Assembly (NCBI GenBank): GCA_040954595.2
Contig: CM082577.2
Coordinates: forward strand, 7,874,001 to 7,938,000
Source of the DNA: Balanoglossus misakiensis
Lineage: Eukaryota; Hemichordata
Direction of reading: 5' to 3'
Length of the DNA: 64,000 nucleotides
Shown here: positions 13,038 through 24,948 of the stretch, one piece after another
Position numbering within the stretch: the first letter of the stretch is position 1
Layout of the letters: every line of letters begins with the position of its first letter
Made by a program: the position numbers and the translations under genes
Notes under the pieces: generated by a model
The model's database searches: none
Seen by the model: only the letters and a program-made list of their open reading frames with translations
What the model was told of the DNA's origin: nothing

Positions 13038-15438
13038 ATGGGTTATAACATAAGAAAAGCTGCATTGTACATTCCCTTCTATCTTGGTCTGGTGGTTGGT
13101 ATCCATGCAGGTACGTAGGAGCAGCGTTTTCGTGCATTAGTCTTTAGTCATTAGCGGTTCAACTCACCTGTTGCAGTTAGCATTTACTGAGTAGAACGGA
13201 CCTCGTCAGACACACACCAAATCACCGAACGATACATGTATTTATTTGGCCAATGCAGAGGCTGAGCTGAGGATATATGTGCCCGCAGTGGTAAACCTAG
13301 TTTCTCCCACTGATATGTAGAAAACTTCTGCTGTTTTCAAGATGCGGTTATGGTCAAAATTTGTTAGGCCCAAGCGTGCTGATATCATTATAATTTTGCG
13401 TGAGGCTTTAATATTTTCAAAGCTACTAAGAAAATCTGTTAATGACGGAGTTTGAAATACTTCGATGTCAGACTGTCTTCAGAGTGAACTTTCTCTAATA
13501 TGTTATTTTTCATTTTCATGAAATTACATGTATCTAGTCAAGTTTATATGTTATGGCAAGAAAAAAAACGCTACTAAAGATTCCAGTGACAATGATATCG
13601 GTTGCACACTTTAATACGTTTAACAACAACTTTTCATTATGATTTTTGTAGAATGCAACACCACAGCTGGCTTCATCGCCGGGCCTAATGGAAATGGCTG
13701 TTATTTATTTCTGGACATCTCTTTAACATGGCCAGAGAGCAGGATTCATTGTCAACAATACGGGGCAGACTTGATAGACGTCATTGACATGGAAGAAAAT
13801 GTGTTTATGAATACAAAGTTACATGAATATTCCATGTAAGTATATGATAAGAGGTACAGTATAGGAAACGTTGGTTTTTTAATAAAGAGCATTCAGAAGA
13901 CAGGAACTGGGGAACGTCAAGCATATTTTACACCATGATAAGAATTACTTGCATACAGTCTCATCTGTTTAATAACCATAAAGTCCGCAATAAAACGAGA
14001 TGAATTACAAGTGACACAGTGACTCTTTTTCAATCGCCATGAAAGGTCAGTCCTGTTGTAATTTTCTGAATCCCAGATGCCCTTTGCAGAGAAATAAGTA
14101 TGAGCAATTAAAGTCTTGAGTTATAAAATGATGAGATGCTTTAATACTATGCTTACTGGTTTGTAAAATATTGGTGATATTATTATTCTCGGTTGTCCTA
14201 TACCTGTCAAAACAGGTCTGAGTATAGGCGGTATTCGCCCATGCACATGAAAATGGGCATTAACCAATATTCGGGCGTTTTAGGGTATAGAAACATTTTT
14301 ATTGTAATACTGCCGACGGATATGTCTTGAATGGTTTCATTCTCCTTAGCTGCATGCAATAATTGTAGCCTTGGTATAGGCTGGTTGGCTGGCGATCCAG
14401 CCATCAAACCAGCCCATATAGGCCTAGGCTACAATTATTGCAGCTGCATTCTACTATGAGATCCTACAGTGTAGTCTTAATTATTCAAGCAGGGACTATG
14501 GCAGTGGCATGTATCATTGTTACCGTCAGTTAAATTACTATTATTTCACTATGAATTTGGCAAACAGATCCGATGCATGGATTGGGCAGAGTGACCATCA
14601 AACGGAAGGGCAGTTTGAATACTTGACTGAAACGTCTCGGCCGATGTTTACGAACTGGAAAAGTGGCCAACCGGATGGCGACATCGACGAAAATTGCATT
14701 CTGATGAAGAAATCAGAAGACGGAGTGTGGCAAGACAAGCCATGTGACAACAACTATAAAATAGTGTGTGAAATTCCGGGTAGGTATACGGCCAGTTAAT
14801 CTTGATAATGATGTCATGATAACTTAGGCCTACTTGTTGCGTGGCCATGTTAATCTCATCAACGTTCGCGATTACAGTTACTGTTGCAATTCTCATACTG
14901 GCACTTTTCCAATTTGCTCTCCATTTTTTTGGAGAAAAGCGAGTCGTACGTAAAAATGTATTGTATTTCACAAGTTGATTTGCAATAATTGCAATTTCTC
15001 TCAACAGGTGTCCACACAACGGTTGCACCCTCGACAATCAAAACAACGGTTGCCCCCTCGACAGTCCAAACAACGGTTGCTCCCACGACAATCAAAACAA
15101 CCACTGCATCGACGACCGTGGCAACAACTAAGTCAGCTACAACAGCTGCTGCTACAACCACCCGTCCATCGGCATATCGACGATGGAAATACTTCACGCA
15201 GACGCGGGAAGATTCAGCCCTGCCAGCAGCAGCCCCGTTATTGAATCAAGTTCTCACAAAATCCGCCATTGAGTGCGCTCAAAATTGCCTCACCAATATG
15301 CAGGACTGTGTCGGGTTTACATATGACAGGAACGTTGGCACTGATGGCATGCATTTCTGCAAATTGTACACCGACGTGTTTGATGAGTATTCCGTAGTCA
15401 CTCACACAGGCGTGGACCTGTATCAATCTTTCCAATAG
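13038..15438 (+). CDS. Lectin A: secreted C-type lectin (QPD type) with Thr-rich stalk and PAN/apple-like tail
   Basis: Exons are 13038-13110, 13652-13835, 14568-14779 and 15008-15438, all GT-AG and phase-consistent, encoding 299 residues. Residues 1-24 are a signal peptide (hydrophobic IPFYLGLVVGIHA). The C-type lectin domain (about 25-156) has the expected Cys pattern, the WIG core, and the sugar/Ca motif QPD followed by ENC, so galactose-type specificity is predicted. The usual WND triplet reads WQD. Residues 157-209 are a Thr/Pro/Val stalk with a 9-residue repeat (TTVAPSTIK-like), a likely O-glycosylation region. The last about 88 residues have a PAN/apple-like Cys layout (ECAQNC, DCVGFTYDR, FCKLY). 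No transmembrane segment was seen. It is probably a secreted recognition or adhesion protein. It is a tandem paralogue of lectin B with the same intron phases. Confidence 0.85.
14349..14448. repeat. Imperfect hairpin element (copy 1) in lectin A intron
   Basis: Arms of about 45 bases fold on each other: TGCAATAATTGTAGCC on the left pairs with GGCTACAATTATTGCA on the right, and inner segments around GGCTGGTT and AACCAGCC also pair. The loop is short. A related hairpin with the same terminal core lies at 41127-41203. Confidence 0.65.
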
Positions 15439-16666
15439 GGCTTCTTCATGCACTACTTAAGAAGAGTTTGCGGGGATACCTTTCAGTAAAATGCTATAAT
15501 TTTTGATGTAATTATCCAAAATTAATAGCGGTTTTTGCGACATTTGTCGTCGATATTATTCATTCAAGCCTGAAACGCGAAATGCCGCCTGTAATCTGGG
15601 TGCATGAGTGGCACAATCTCGCGCGAATGATAGAATTTGAAGATGGCTGATTTCTGTCATATTTAACAAATTGACATGGATCTTCTATGGTCTTGTAATT
15701 AAAATTAACAGATCAAATATTCCACGACGGAGTCGATTGAGACAAAAACTGGACACATAATTGGAAATAAAGTGATTCCTACCGAAAGAGTAGACTAGCC
15801 CACTGGTAGCATGGTGATTTATTGTCTTTATAAAGATTCTTGATATTCGGTTGTTCGACGTCTTGTAATTCTACTCATTACTTCTCGTGTGTGTGTTTGT
15901 TTTGAGATAGGTTTGGTACTAACTATTAAGCTGAGTTTCGAATTCGGGGCTGAGCTGATGGTATGGGCCTATGCGTTCACTCTCGCTATACGAGTTCACT
16001 CCACACACGATATATAGAGAAACTCGGAACAAAATTTTCTTAAATGTTTTTACAGTTATGAAAATAAATAAAGCCCATAAACCTGAAGCAAGTCTACCAA
16101 TAGAACGTAGAAAATCGTGTTCTCTTTTAGTCTAACCGATTTCTTTGACTTCTTTGCAAAAAGCTTCGACAGCGTCCATATCATATTAAACTTGAAGTTC
16201 CGGTTTTAGTATTTTAAAATCTTGCCATAATATCTGTTTAATGATAATAAGGCATGTGGCAAAAGGAGACGAAAGACAAATACATAAAGCAGCGTCCTGC
16301 AAGACTTATTTGTCCTAGCTTCCAATGGTGCTTGTACAACAAACAATCATACCAGTATTAAAATGCCGCAAATAAAAATATTTCAGTCGACGATATTAGT
16401 GTCAGCATGTAACCCAACACTAAAATGATATTATATACCAGTGTTGGTCTGGTCGTCTGTGCGGGGAGGGACAATATTCGCTATTCATATACCTGTATGG
16501 GTTGTATCAAATGAAAGAACCATCATATAATATACCAGTCCCGTTTTCATAGGCTGTCATTATTGACAAAACGCCGTTCAAGAGGAATTTAAACTTCTCT
16601 AGACAAAGCAGACTATAGAGAAAGCAACAGGAGAAACATGAGTACAGCTTCACCAAGACGACGTCG

Positions 16667-16679
16667 GTCGCCAAGCAAC
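16667..16679 (+). promoter_or_regulatory. RFX X-box consensus match
   Basis: GTCGCC-A-AGCAAC fits GTNRCC-N-RGYAAC exactly. It lies 872 bases upstream of the lectin B ATG and is directly followed by CACGTG, an E-box. Confidence 0.4.
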
Positions 16680-17396
16680 GCCACGTGCTCAATGTAACAT
16701 TTTACTGAGATTTTTATGTCTTTTCAATTCCATACATTGCGTATTTTGTACCCATCAAATATTGTTCCAAGAAATGAGGTGAGTGTTTAAACGAAGCTAG
16801 AATGCACTAGGCAATACAATGACAACAACGACATTAAAAATACCGCTAGCAATTATCACAGAAACACGGAAAAATATAAATTTTCATTGGAATCAATATT
16901 GTTCAGGTACAAAGGAGGTAACAGTTTTTCATGGAAATTATGCACTACCCGCATGCCAGAAATTTCATATTAGTGGTTTACGTAAACATGCACATTGAAA
17001 GAGAGGAATATGATTTTATTGCTTTCAAATTCATCGGATTTCATTTTTGTCACATCCATAATTTACACAACATAATATATAACATGCAATGACTGCCAAG
17101 TTTCGTCCGTAGTGTTCTGGATTATCGCACCTATAGGTCTTATTTGTAAGAATACATTACTATTCTTGCGTATTGACATATGACAGGTGCCATACGTAGG
17201 ACGGGATATGGTTAATTTGAGACACCTGACATATCAGACTACTTTGGGCATTAAACCAATAGATTGAACACGAAGGGCACCGCTTCGTTGGTTCTCATGC
17301 TAACCTAATTGACACGACATTGACTGGAAAAGGTAATTGTGGTCGGCGAGTGGAACACGATCCGAAAACACTTACGCCCCCTCCCCTTTCTCATTG

Positions 17397-17409
17397 GTTG
17401 CCCGGCAAC
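17397..17409 (+). promoter_or_regulatory. Perfect X-box next to a CCAAT box in the lectin B promoter
   Basis: GTTGCC-C-GGCAAC is a fully palindromic X-box. The overlapping ATTGG just upstream is a reverse CCAAT box. X-box plus CCAAT is a known RFX/NF-Y arrangement. It lies 143 bases before the lectin B start codon. Confidence 0.55.
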
Positions 17410-17551
17410 AGTGCGTTATCATATTTCTGCTCCCAACTCGTAGTAGTTTCATTCAATCGTTTGCATCGCTTGAGTTCACTTGATTTGGAACTCATTGTGT
17501 TCACAAAAGGAGAGTCATTTATCATCTCGAAACTCCTTTCACTAATTAACC

Positions 17552-20500
17552 ATGCTGCATTCCCAAATAGGGAAGGTTGTGTTCTGCGTCGTTCTGTCCA
17601 GGTGCCTGTTGAAGCGTGTACATGCAGGTATGTTGAAATATATGTAAATTCAAACACTCATGTTTGAATTCGTTTCAGATCTAAGCATCCTTTTTTTTTA
17701 TTCCAGGTGTAAGCTATATTTTTCTTTCTCAGTTTATGGTTTGATACAACAAATTCATGCATGTGCGCAGACGTTTACAAATATTTATTTGGTTTTCTGA
17801 TTCGTCCTCTCTGCAGAGGATAGCATGATGCTAACTGACATGTTGAATTACTCCCAGCCCATCTCAACAAGACATTGAAGCAAAAACATAAAGAGTGGGC
17901 AATTTTGACCAGTATCTTACTTTCATAGAATGCTTTCCCGGATAAAATGATTCAAGATGATCTCGTTGAAATTTTCATCTTATTTATTGGAGCTGTTAAT
18001 TAAAGCTTAACTTACCCTGAAAGACAATGATTAGTTAACCTATTTTGATGTCATATTCTCCAATTAAATTACATTGCTTAATTTGATCGTTGATATTTAG
18101 AAATACTGTCTCTTTCGTTCTATTCTTGTTAGTATGTCCCGTGGACTTCTTTCCTGGGCCCACTGGAACCAGCTGTTACAAGTTCGTGGATGACTCATTC
18201 GAGTGGGCAGAGGGCAGGGTCCATTGCCAACAGTATGGAGCAGACCTGATTGACATCAGCGACATCAACGAAAACATATTTACGCGTCAAACGTTAGAGC
18301 AAATATCACTGTAAGTACAGACACAGCGTACTGGTACAGGCCAGGGATAAAACCCGTGGGAAATAGGAATACATAAGAGATAACACAGTCTTGGTTTGCC
18401 TTATTAATTACGATCTATTTCAATTGCGCAAAGATACGCCCTGGGCGTATTAACCACATTCATTCGCTTTGAAACGGCATTTTCGAAATGATACCGAGTT
18501 TTATTTGAAAACGTGCGGAATTTTTTTACCGCATCTGAGTTGCCTTGGACCATCAAACTAACGCCCGTTCTTCGTTCTTTCTTCCAACGGAATATCTGAT
18601 TTTGTATAAATTTTTCATGTGGTATGGAAACTATTGATTCTGTTATGATTTTAATTCCCATCGGGAAATGGCTTGATTGGCCTCATCGGAAATCATTACA
18701 CGTGGTTTTTAAAAGTATACAATAAAGAATATGTACTTTATTGAAACAGCTTTTCAAGCCTTCTGGACATCATCATTAAATCATCAGCATATAACATGCA
18801 AATCACTTTTTTCACCTTAATTTCAATAAAGACACGCACACGCATTGTGAAAGTCTGAACATGGAATTCATAACTATCATGGTTTGATGGCAGAGTTTTT
18901 ATGTTTTCATTTGTTTACACACAGGAATTATCCTGACGTCACAAGACATATTACAGAGTGTCGTGTAGAGTTTAGGCAATATTTACATACGTTGCTTAGA
19001 TACCAAATATCTTATGATGTTCATTGAAGTCATTATTAGTGGGACAAATTTTATGGACAAACACAACGTCAAACTGGTCGAATTTCCTCTTCAGTGAAAA
19101 AAAAACTTTTACACTGGCGATTCTGAAACATTGGTGTTGCTATCACTGTTGCTGTGATGACATACGCCTGTTTTTCGGAGACCAGGTAATGGGAATGGTG
19201 AGATTGATGCCAGATGTGGCAAAGTTAATTAAATTCTGAAAGGCAGTCAAAAGTTAATAAAGTCCTAGTGTAATTTGTCTTTCGGGCCTCATATGTCGAA
19301 AATCATTGTAAATTCGAATCTATTTCAGCGTTTTTATGGTGATTTGTACAGAGTGACACAAACAAGTCGGTTTAAAATACGGATCTGGTATTCTTGAACA
19401 AGGCAGTCAGATATGCGAATAGAGGATGTCGGCGGTATATAATGCATTACATAGTCCAATTTTAGAGAGCATGTAGCACATTTTCAGAAGAAAATTTGTG
19501 CCGTGTCAACTCCACATATTTATAAACACCTTGTGATCAGATCAGTGTGTATGGCCAGATATGAACATTGAAGATAAGTAATACGCATATTTTCACCCAA
19601 TTGCACTTATTCTGAAATAAGTATCACGATTCGTCACAGAGTAATTGCTTCATGCTGGTATTACTTTACGCACGAATTATTGTAAACGGCCTCACGATTA
19701 ATTTAACTAACCATATTCAGCATTGTTCAGACCATAGCTGGAATAATTGTAACCCGACCTGTCAACACTTGTCGTGTTTGGTCAGGCGTTTCCTATGGTG
19801 GTTGGAGGCATAACACGCACCTACTTGGGTGATGTAATTACCCGTGCAGGCATCACAAAAAGACGACGTCTTCTCATAATTTGGAATGATTTATTCCTAT
19901 TAAAAAAGTATGCTCTTAAAACTGATATGAGGAAACAAAATGACACTTTCTGTTTCACACGTTAAAAAATTGAAATTACGAGGGTTTGAATGCACACCTG
20001 TGAGAAAAAAATTTTGCATTGGTTTTCCAGGGATGAAACATGGATCGGGCAAAATGACGAACAGACGGAAGGACAGTTTGAATATGTGGCTGAAAATTCT
20101 GCACAAGTGTTTCTGAACTGGAAGACTGACGAACCCAATGGTGACGAGAATGAAAATTGTGCTGTAATGAGATCAGACAGTGGACTATGGGAAAACAAGT
20201 CATGCGGGGAAAGTCATAAAATTACATGTGAATTTCACGGTGTGTGCCCACTGACCTCTGACGAAAAATTACCAAAACCCTTGTGATGGTTTTGTATTTC
20301 TCATTATTAAAATTATATATTCTTTAAGCATATTCCTTCCCTTGAATTGACACAAAACAGTCACACAGTAGACAGTGTATGCCTGAAATCTCGTGTTCTT
20401 TTTTTCCCATGATAGATGTCCCAACAACACTCGCACCAACAACCACGGCAACTACGACCATGACAACAACAGCTAAGACAACTACCCTGCCGTCAGCATA

Positions 20501-20765
20501 TCTGCGATGGAACCATTTCACGCAGACACAAATGAATTCGGCCCCGGCAGCTGCAACTCCCGTCTTGAATCAAGTTCTCGCAAGATCTGTCATCGAGTGT
20601 GCTCAAAAGTGTCTCAGCCAAACTGGGGACTGTGTAGCATTTACATACGACAGGAACGACGTTGGCGGGAACGGCATGCATTTCTGTAAACTGTACACTG
20701 AAGCCTTTGCTCTGTACGCCAAAGCCACTGAAAACGGTGTGGACCTATATCAATCTACAAAATAA
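17552..20765 (+). CDS. Lectin B: secreted C-type lectin (EPN type) with Thr-rich stalk and PAN/apple-like tail
   Basis: Exons are 17552-17627, 18133-18310, 20031-20239 and 20416-20765, phase-consistent, encoding 270 residues. The first exon encodes a signal peptide (KVVFCVVLSRCLLKRVHA). The lectin domain (about 26-154) shows FFPGPTGTSCYKF, HCQQYGADLID, WIGQND and the Ca/sugar motif EPN followed by ENC, predicting mannose, GlcNAc or fucose-type ligands, unlike the QPD of lectin A. The WND position reads WEN, so the second part of the calcium site is altered. A shorter Thr-rich stalk (about 155-180) leads to a PAN/apple-like domain (ECAQKC, DCVAFTYDR, FCKLY). It is clearly a tandem duplicate of lectin A. 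The AATAAA at 20761-20766 overlaps the stop codon, so it is either unused or gives a minimal 3' UTR. Confidence 0.85.
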
Positions 20766-21572
20766 ATGTTTTTGAATAATTACAATCATTTTATTGTTTT
20801 ATGCTTCAAAAGCATTACCCTTAAAAAGTAAGAAATATACACAAAATATGCAGTTGGCAGAAAAACTTATTTTTATCATTTCAATTTCCTGGTCAATTCG
20901 TGATTTCTGTTAAATCTATCCGTATTTTCATACCTAGTAAACTCAGGGCAATCAATAATTTTGAAGTTTCTGTTTTTGATTTCTTGATTTAGAACGGATA
21001 GATACTGGAAATAAACAACATCACATACTGTTTGTGCAGGTCTTTGTCTGGTGCCTGTTTCATATTTTTCAACCCCATTAGCTGCAACTTTTTCTGATAA
21101 AATTGATCTTAGTTTGAGTAAACTTTCTTACTGAACGGTGTGCTTAGAACTGTTTTTGACAATGGATTGTGAAAACTTGCAAGTTTTTCAACAAGTTGAA
21201 TAATAAATGAGCAATCACTATGCAAGTATACCAATAGCACCACTACCGGTATGTTCACAACGTTTCAAATCATCTTCATCAAATATGTACGCTTGCCTGC
21301 AAATTCGATCAAAGCAGTTACTGTAAATATACTTCATTGTGCATATTCATCAACTGTTCGAAACGTTTAGGCCTTGTAACTTGCTGACAAGTAGTTTTGT
21401 AGGAGCACATATCAAGGTTGATGGTGGCATGAATTCCAAAATACACTGTTTGTAACATATCACTTACATTTTTTATATGTGTGTGACAGTATTAAGCAAA
21501 TGCCATTTATATGTTATTTCATAAATGCTGCCCTCTAACCTCAACAAGAAGAGGAATTGCACGCATTCAATG
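20766..21572. other. Convergent 3' region between lectin B and TAB1
   Basis: This AT-rich sequence holds the 3' UTRs of both genes. Minus-strand AATAAA signals (TTTATT on the plus strand) near 20790 mean the TAB1 3' UTR may reach the end of lectin B. Nothing coding was seen. Confidence 0.5.
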
Positions 21573-24500
21573 TTAAATGGAGTGCTGGGCTCCCACATCT
21601 TGTAATGCAGCATTGTACGCTATGTAAAAGTCTGTGAAATCCACGTAGGCCTGGATGCGACCATCTTCGTCGGGTTGGTTGGTTCCCACCATCTGGGCCG
21701 CTGGCAGTCTCTGAAATAAGTATCTCTCGTCTCCGCTGCTCTGCGTGTCGCTGCCCGTGCTGTTCTGAGTGTTCATTTCCAAACCGGGCGTCGACTTATC
21801 GCTGGTGGGCGTGGCCGTGTTCTCCCAGACGATGCTGGTCTTAGTCGGGGTGGAGCTCTCCGGAGACAGGTTCGTCGTTTCGACGTGCAGCGGTTTCAGA
21901 TCCAGCTGGGTCGCGTTGATGGTGCCACTGGAGCGCCTGGGGGTCGCGCCGGCGCCCGGGGGCGGGGGGATCATCAGAGTCGTCAGGGTCCCGCCCTGGC
22001 TGCCGCCCGGCGTGTACGGGATGGTCACCGGGTTGTACTGCCCCCCCTGGGTGGGGCTCTGTATCCCCAGGGGCATGTGGAAGCGCCTCACCAGCAGGGT
22101 GATGTCGTCCCGCCGCTCGCACGTCTTGGCGAACTCGTTGCCGCTCATGAAGGTGTCGTGGTGGACGCGCACCACTTTGTCGATGACGGCCTGGGCCACG
22201 CCGTTCAGGGTGGACTGCACGGTGAACTCGGCCGCCACCATGTTGGCGATGTCGTAGTTCACCTGCTTGGTGTCGGTGGACTCCTCCAGCGACTTGTACA
22301 GGCCGTTCGTGAACATGAGCAGAAAGTAGCACGTGTCGTCGATGGGGAGGCCGCCGATGAGCTCCGGGTCAGCTATCACAGGTTCACTGTGGGCCACACT
22401 GAAAGAGATGCCAGCAAACAAATTACAATCACATGAGACTTACTGAGTTTGCAAGTACGGATGGATACCTCTGCAGTAATGACATTTATGCTACTGTAAT
22501 GCTAAAAATTATGGCAACTGCAGTTCTGAAAATTATGCCAGTTAATTATGGTAAAAGTCAGTACTGAATTACATGCAGTACTGAAAAATTATTCATATTA
22601 AGGATAAACATCCATGTATATACATATACACATTATCTGACCACTCATTAGCACAGAATTATGAAAGATTTTTGTTACACGATGTTATTACTAAAGAACG
22701 ATAACCTGACAGAAGATGTTTCAACCAACCTCAAAAGATCAAAATCTTTATATCCTCCTTTGACGCTGTAGTCGCCAATGCTCCGCGTAGTTTCACAGTT
22801 TCCAAGTTGTCGCCCAGCCTGTCGTATTTTCTCGGTATTCAGTCCAAGGTGCGATAATCTAAGTAGTTCATCCTCATTGTGAATGTTGTGGTCAACACTC
22901 AACTGTTGCACTTTCAAGTGGCCTTCCTCCCCGGCTCTCACCAGTATTGCCCTGCTGTCCCCTACAAGTAAAATGGAAGGGTCCAGAACCAGTGTTACTT
23001 TTAGGATCAGTGTCAAAATCCTTCCATCTCAATTCTCTTCTGTTTTTTTACAAAAGCTGCCACCTTCATCTGCACATTTTCAATCTCTTTCCAACAACTA
23101 CCACATTGAATGAGCCCGGCTCAATGTTTGGTATTGGACAACTCACTGATGATATCATTTTGAGATAAATGACTCAATGGCAGCCGTATTGGTCAACAGG
23201 TACAACATGTACATCACAAACCCAGAGAAACATTGATGCTTTTTCACAGTATTTCCAGTACTTACCAACATTTGCTACGTATATTTTTCCATTGACAATC
23301 AGTGTGACAATTGCTGTGGTGCCACCATTGATTTCACTCTCCAATTGTTGAAGTCTGTTTACAGCTTCCGGGTACTGTTGATACACCTCGTAGTCACTCA
23401 AACCCTGAGAGCAAATATGTCAACAAACTTTGTATGAGCATTTCACAGTGATTTACATCATCAAAAATTCAAACGAGTGTAGATAGGACAAGTGAAGGTT
23501 TTCAAGATCTGGGGAAGAGGGTTGAGATTAACGCAATAAGCTATACTTATGGTGCAGGCGTTTTCTTTATCCACTAACCCTAAACTGCATTTAATACAGT
23601 TTTTCTTTACCAAATAGGCTGTCAGTCATTTTAAGGTATTAACACAACACAATTTACCTCTGGGATTTGGAGTTTCAAGTTGGTCTTCTCAGCTAAGGCG
23701 TCATCCATGGACTGAAAGAACCCCTTCTCCACTCCATTGAACGCTTGCTGCAATATTCTTTTGATTTCTCCATCATCATCCGTATCAGGCCTCAGTTGCC
23801 CGAGCAACAGCTCGGCCGGCATCCTCTGAGCAGCAAAGTTCGACGCCCGTCCGCCATCATGGCCGTCAAAGATACCATACAGATGGATGCCATCTTCAGT
23901 TCTGGCAACGGAAACATCTAATTTACTACACATTGTATTTCTCACAGATTCGTCCATCTGCACAAATTTCCTGGCCATGTGCTGACATTTATAAACTGTT
24001 GCACACATTTAAGTAGATTCATTTCCATACAAACTGTTTATTTGGATGACTTCTACCCCAGAGATAGAGACAGCAGCTGACTGTCCACAGTGACACACTA
24101 TTACACTGAGATGCCAGACAACAACATTGACAATCATCGATCACAAATATCAATGTGGTCATTCTTGTCAATCATGTTAGTGGCAATTTTAGAGTCCAAA
24201 AACAAACTTTTATTTTTGTGTAAACATGGAAAATGTTTTTTTTTTATTTATACCCTAATTACCTGAAATGAAAACAGTGATCTTCAAATTCATGCTCTTC
24301 CAGTCGCCCTCCATCTTCTCGGTATATCTGGTTGGTGGAAAACCCGACACCAGACAAGCGACAAACTGGCAGATCATCTGTCCAGCTCATAGACTGGCTC
24401 TGAAATTACCATATGGAAAATGTCGATTGTAAGAATGACTGAAGTGCTTTTAATTTTTCTGTATAAACTGGACCAACTTTCCTCCCATACAAAATGATAC

Positions 24501-24948
24501 ATAGTCATTACCCCAAGCAAATGAACCACTGACTGTGGTAGCAGCTTTATTCGACCTGTAAATATTTACGGATTGAAGCTATCGCAGTCAGTGATTTCTG
24601 TGCCTTGACCATAGCTGTGGAAACGAAGCTGTACCGGGGGGGGGGGGGGGGGGGGGGGAGATATTATGCCCGGCCCACGGTACAGCTGCGTTTCAGCCAC
24701 TCCCCGTATTCATCATATATACTATACGTATGATCAATAACCCTGGAAAACCCTGAATGGATGAAACCATGAGTGAGTGTACACGTACTGAGTTTTAAAG
24801 AATAACAATGTACAGTGTGCATCAACTTTCTTAGGAAGTTCTGTACTAGTAGTTCATATGATACAGGCCAACCATTGGCCTTACACTTGTTACTCACCTG
24901 CAACCCCACTCTTGGTGGACGGCTGGAACCTGATAAATGCGAAGACAT
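21573..24948 (-). CDS. TAB1: TAB1, TAK1-binding adaptor with PP2C-like fold
   Basis: Six exons, 24948-24898, 24399-24263, 23901-23658, 23404-23266, 22961-22730 and 22398-21573, encode 542 residues with all phases consistent. The N-terminal SWTDDLPVCRLSGVG and the C-terminal YVDFTDFY (about 519-526, the TAK1-contact helix region in vertebrates) identify TAB1, which activates the kinase TAK1/MAP3K7 in TGF-beta, IL-1 and Toll/NF-kB signalling. The middle is a PP2C-like domain with FDGHDGG (D75), VGDSR (D192), SIGDYSVK and RRDDITLLV. Several canonical PP2C metal-site residues are present that, as I recall it, human TAB1 lacks, but the SDG-type Asp is Asn in FTNGLYK (N299). A Ser/Thr/Pro-rich linker precedes the TAK1-binding tail. 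It is divergent with LYRM1, 622 bases apart. Confidence 0.93.
24613..24704. repeat. Inverted repeat with a 23-base poly-G run in TAB1 intron 1
   Basis: The left arm contains AAACGAAGCTGTACCG and the right arm CGGTACAGCTGCGTTT, about 16 bases pairing with one mismatch. The loop holds poly-G at 24636-24658. It resembles a short non-autonomous element or snap-back hairpin. The homopolymer length is prone to sequencing error. Confidence 0.6.

Larger units (their letters stand above)
15439..17551. other. Intergenic region between the two lectin genes
   Basis: A polyadenylation signal AATAAA for lectin A is near 15767. The rest is AT-rich with no coding exon recognised. Two X-box-like sites (16667-16679 and 17397-17409) lie towards lectin B. 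Confidence 0.6.

Noticed and set aside
21769-22436. Plus-strand open frames of 162-183 codons over TAB1
   Set aside because: Reverse complement of the GC-rich last TAB1 exon; the composition is an artefact of codon bias.
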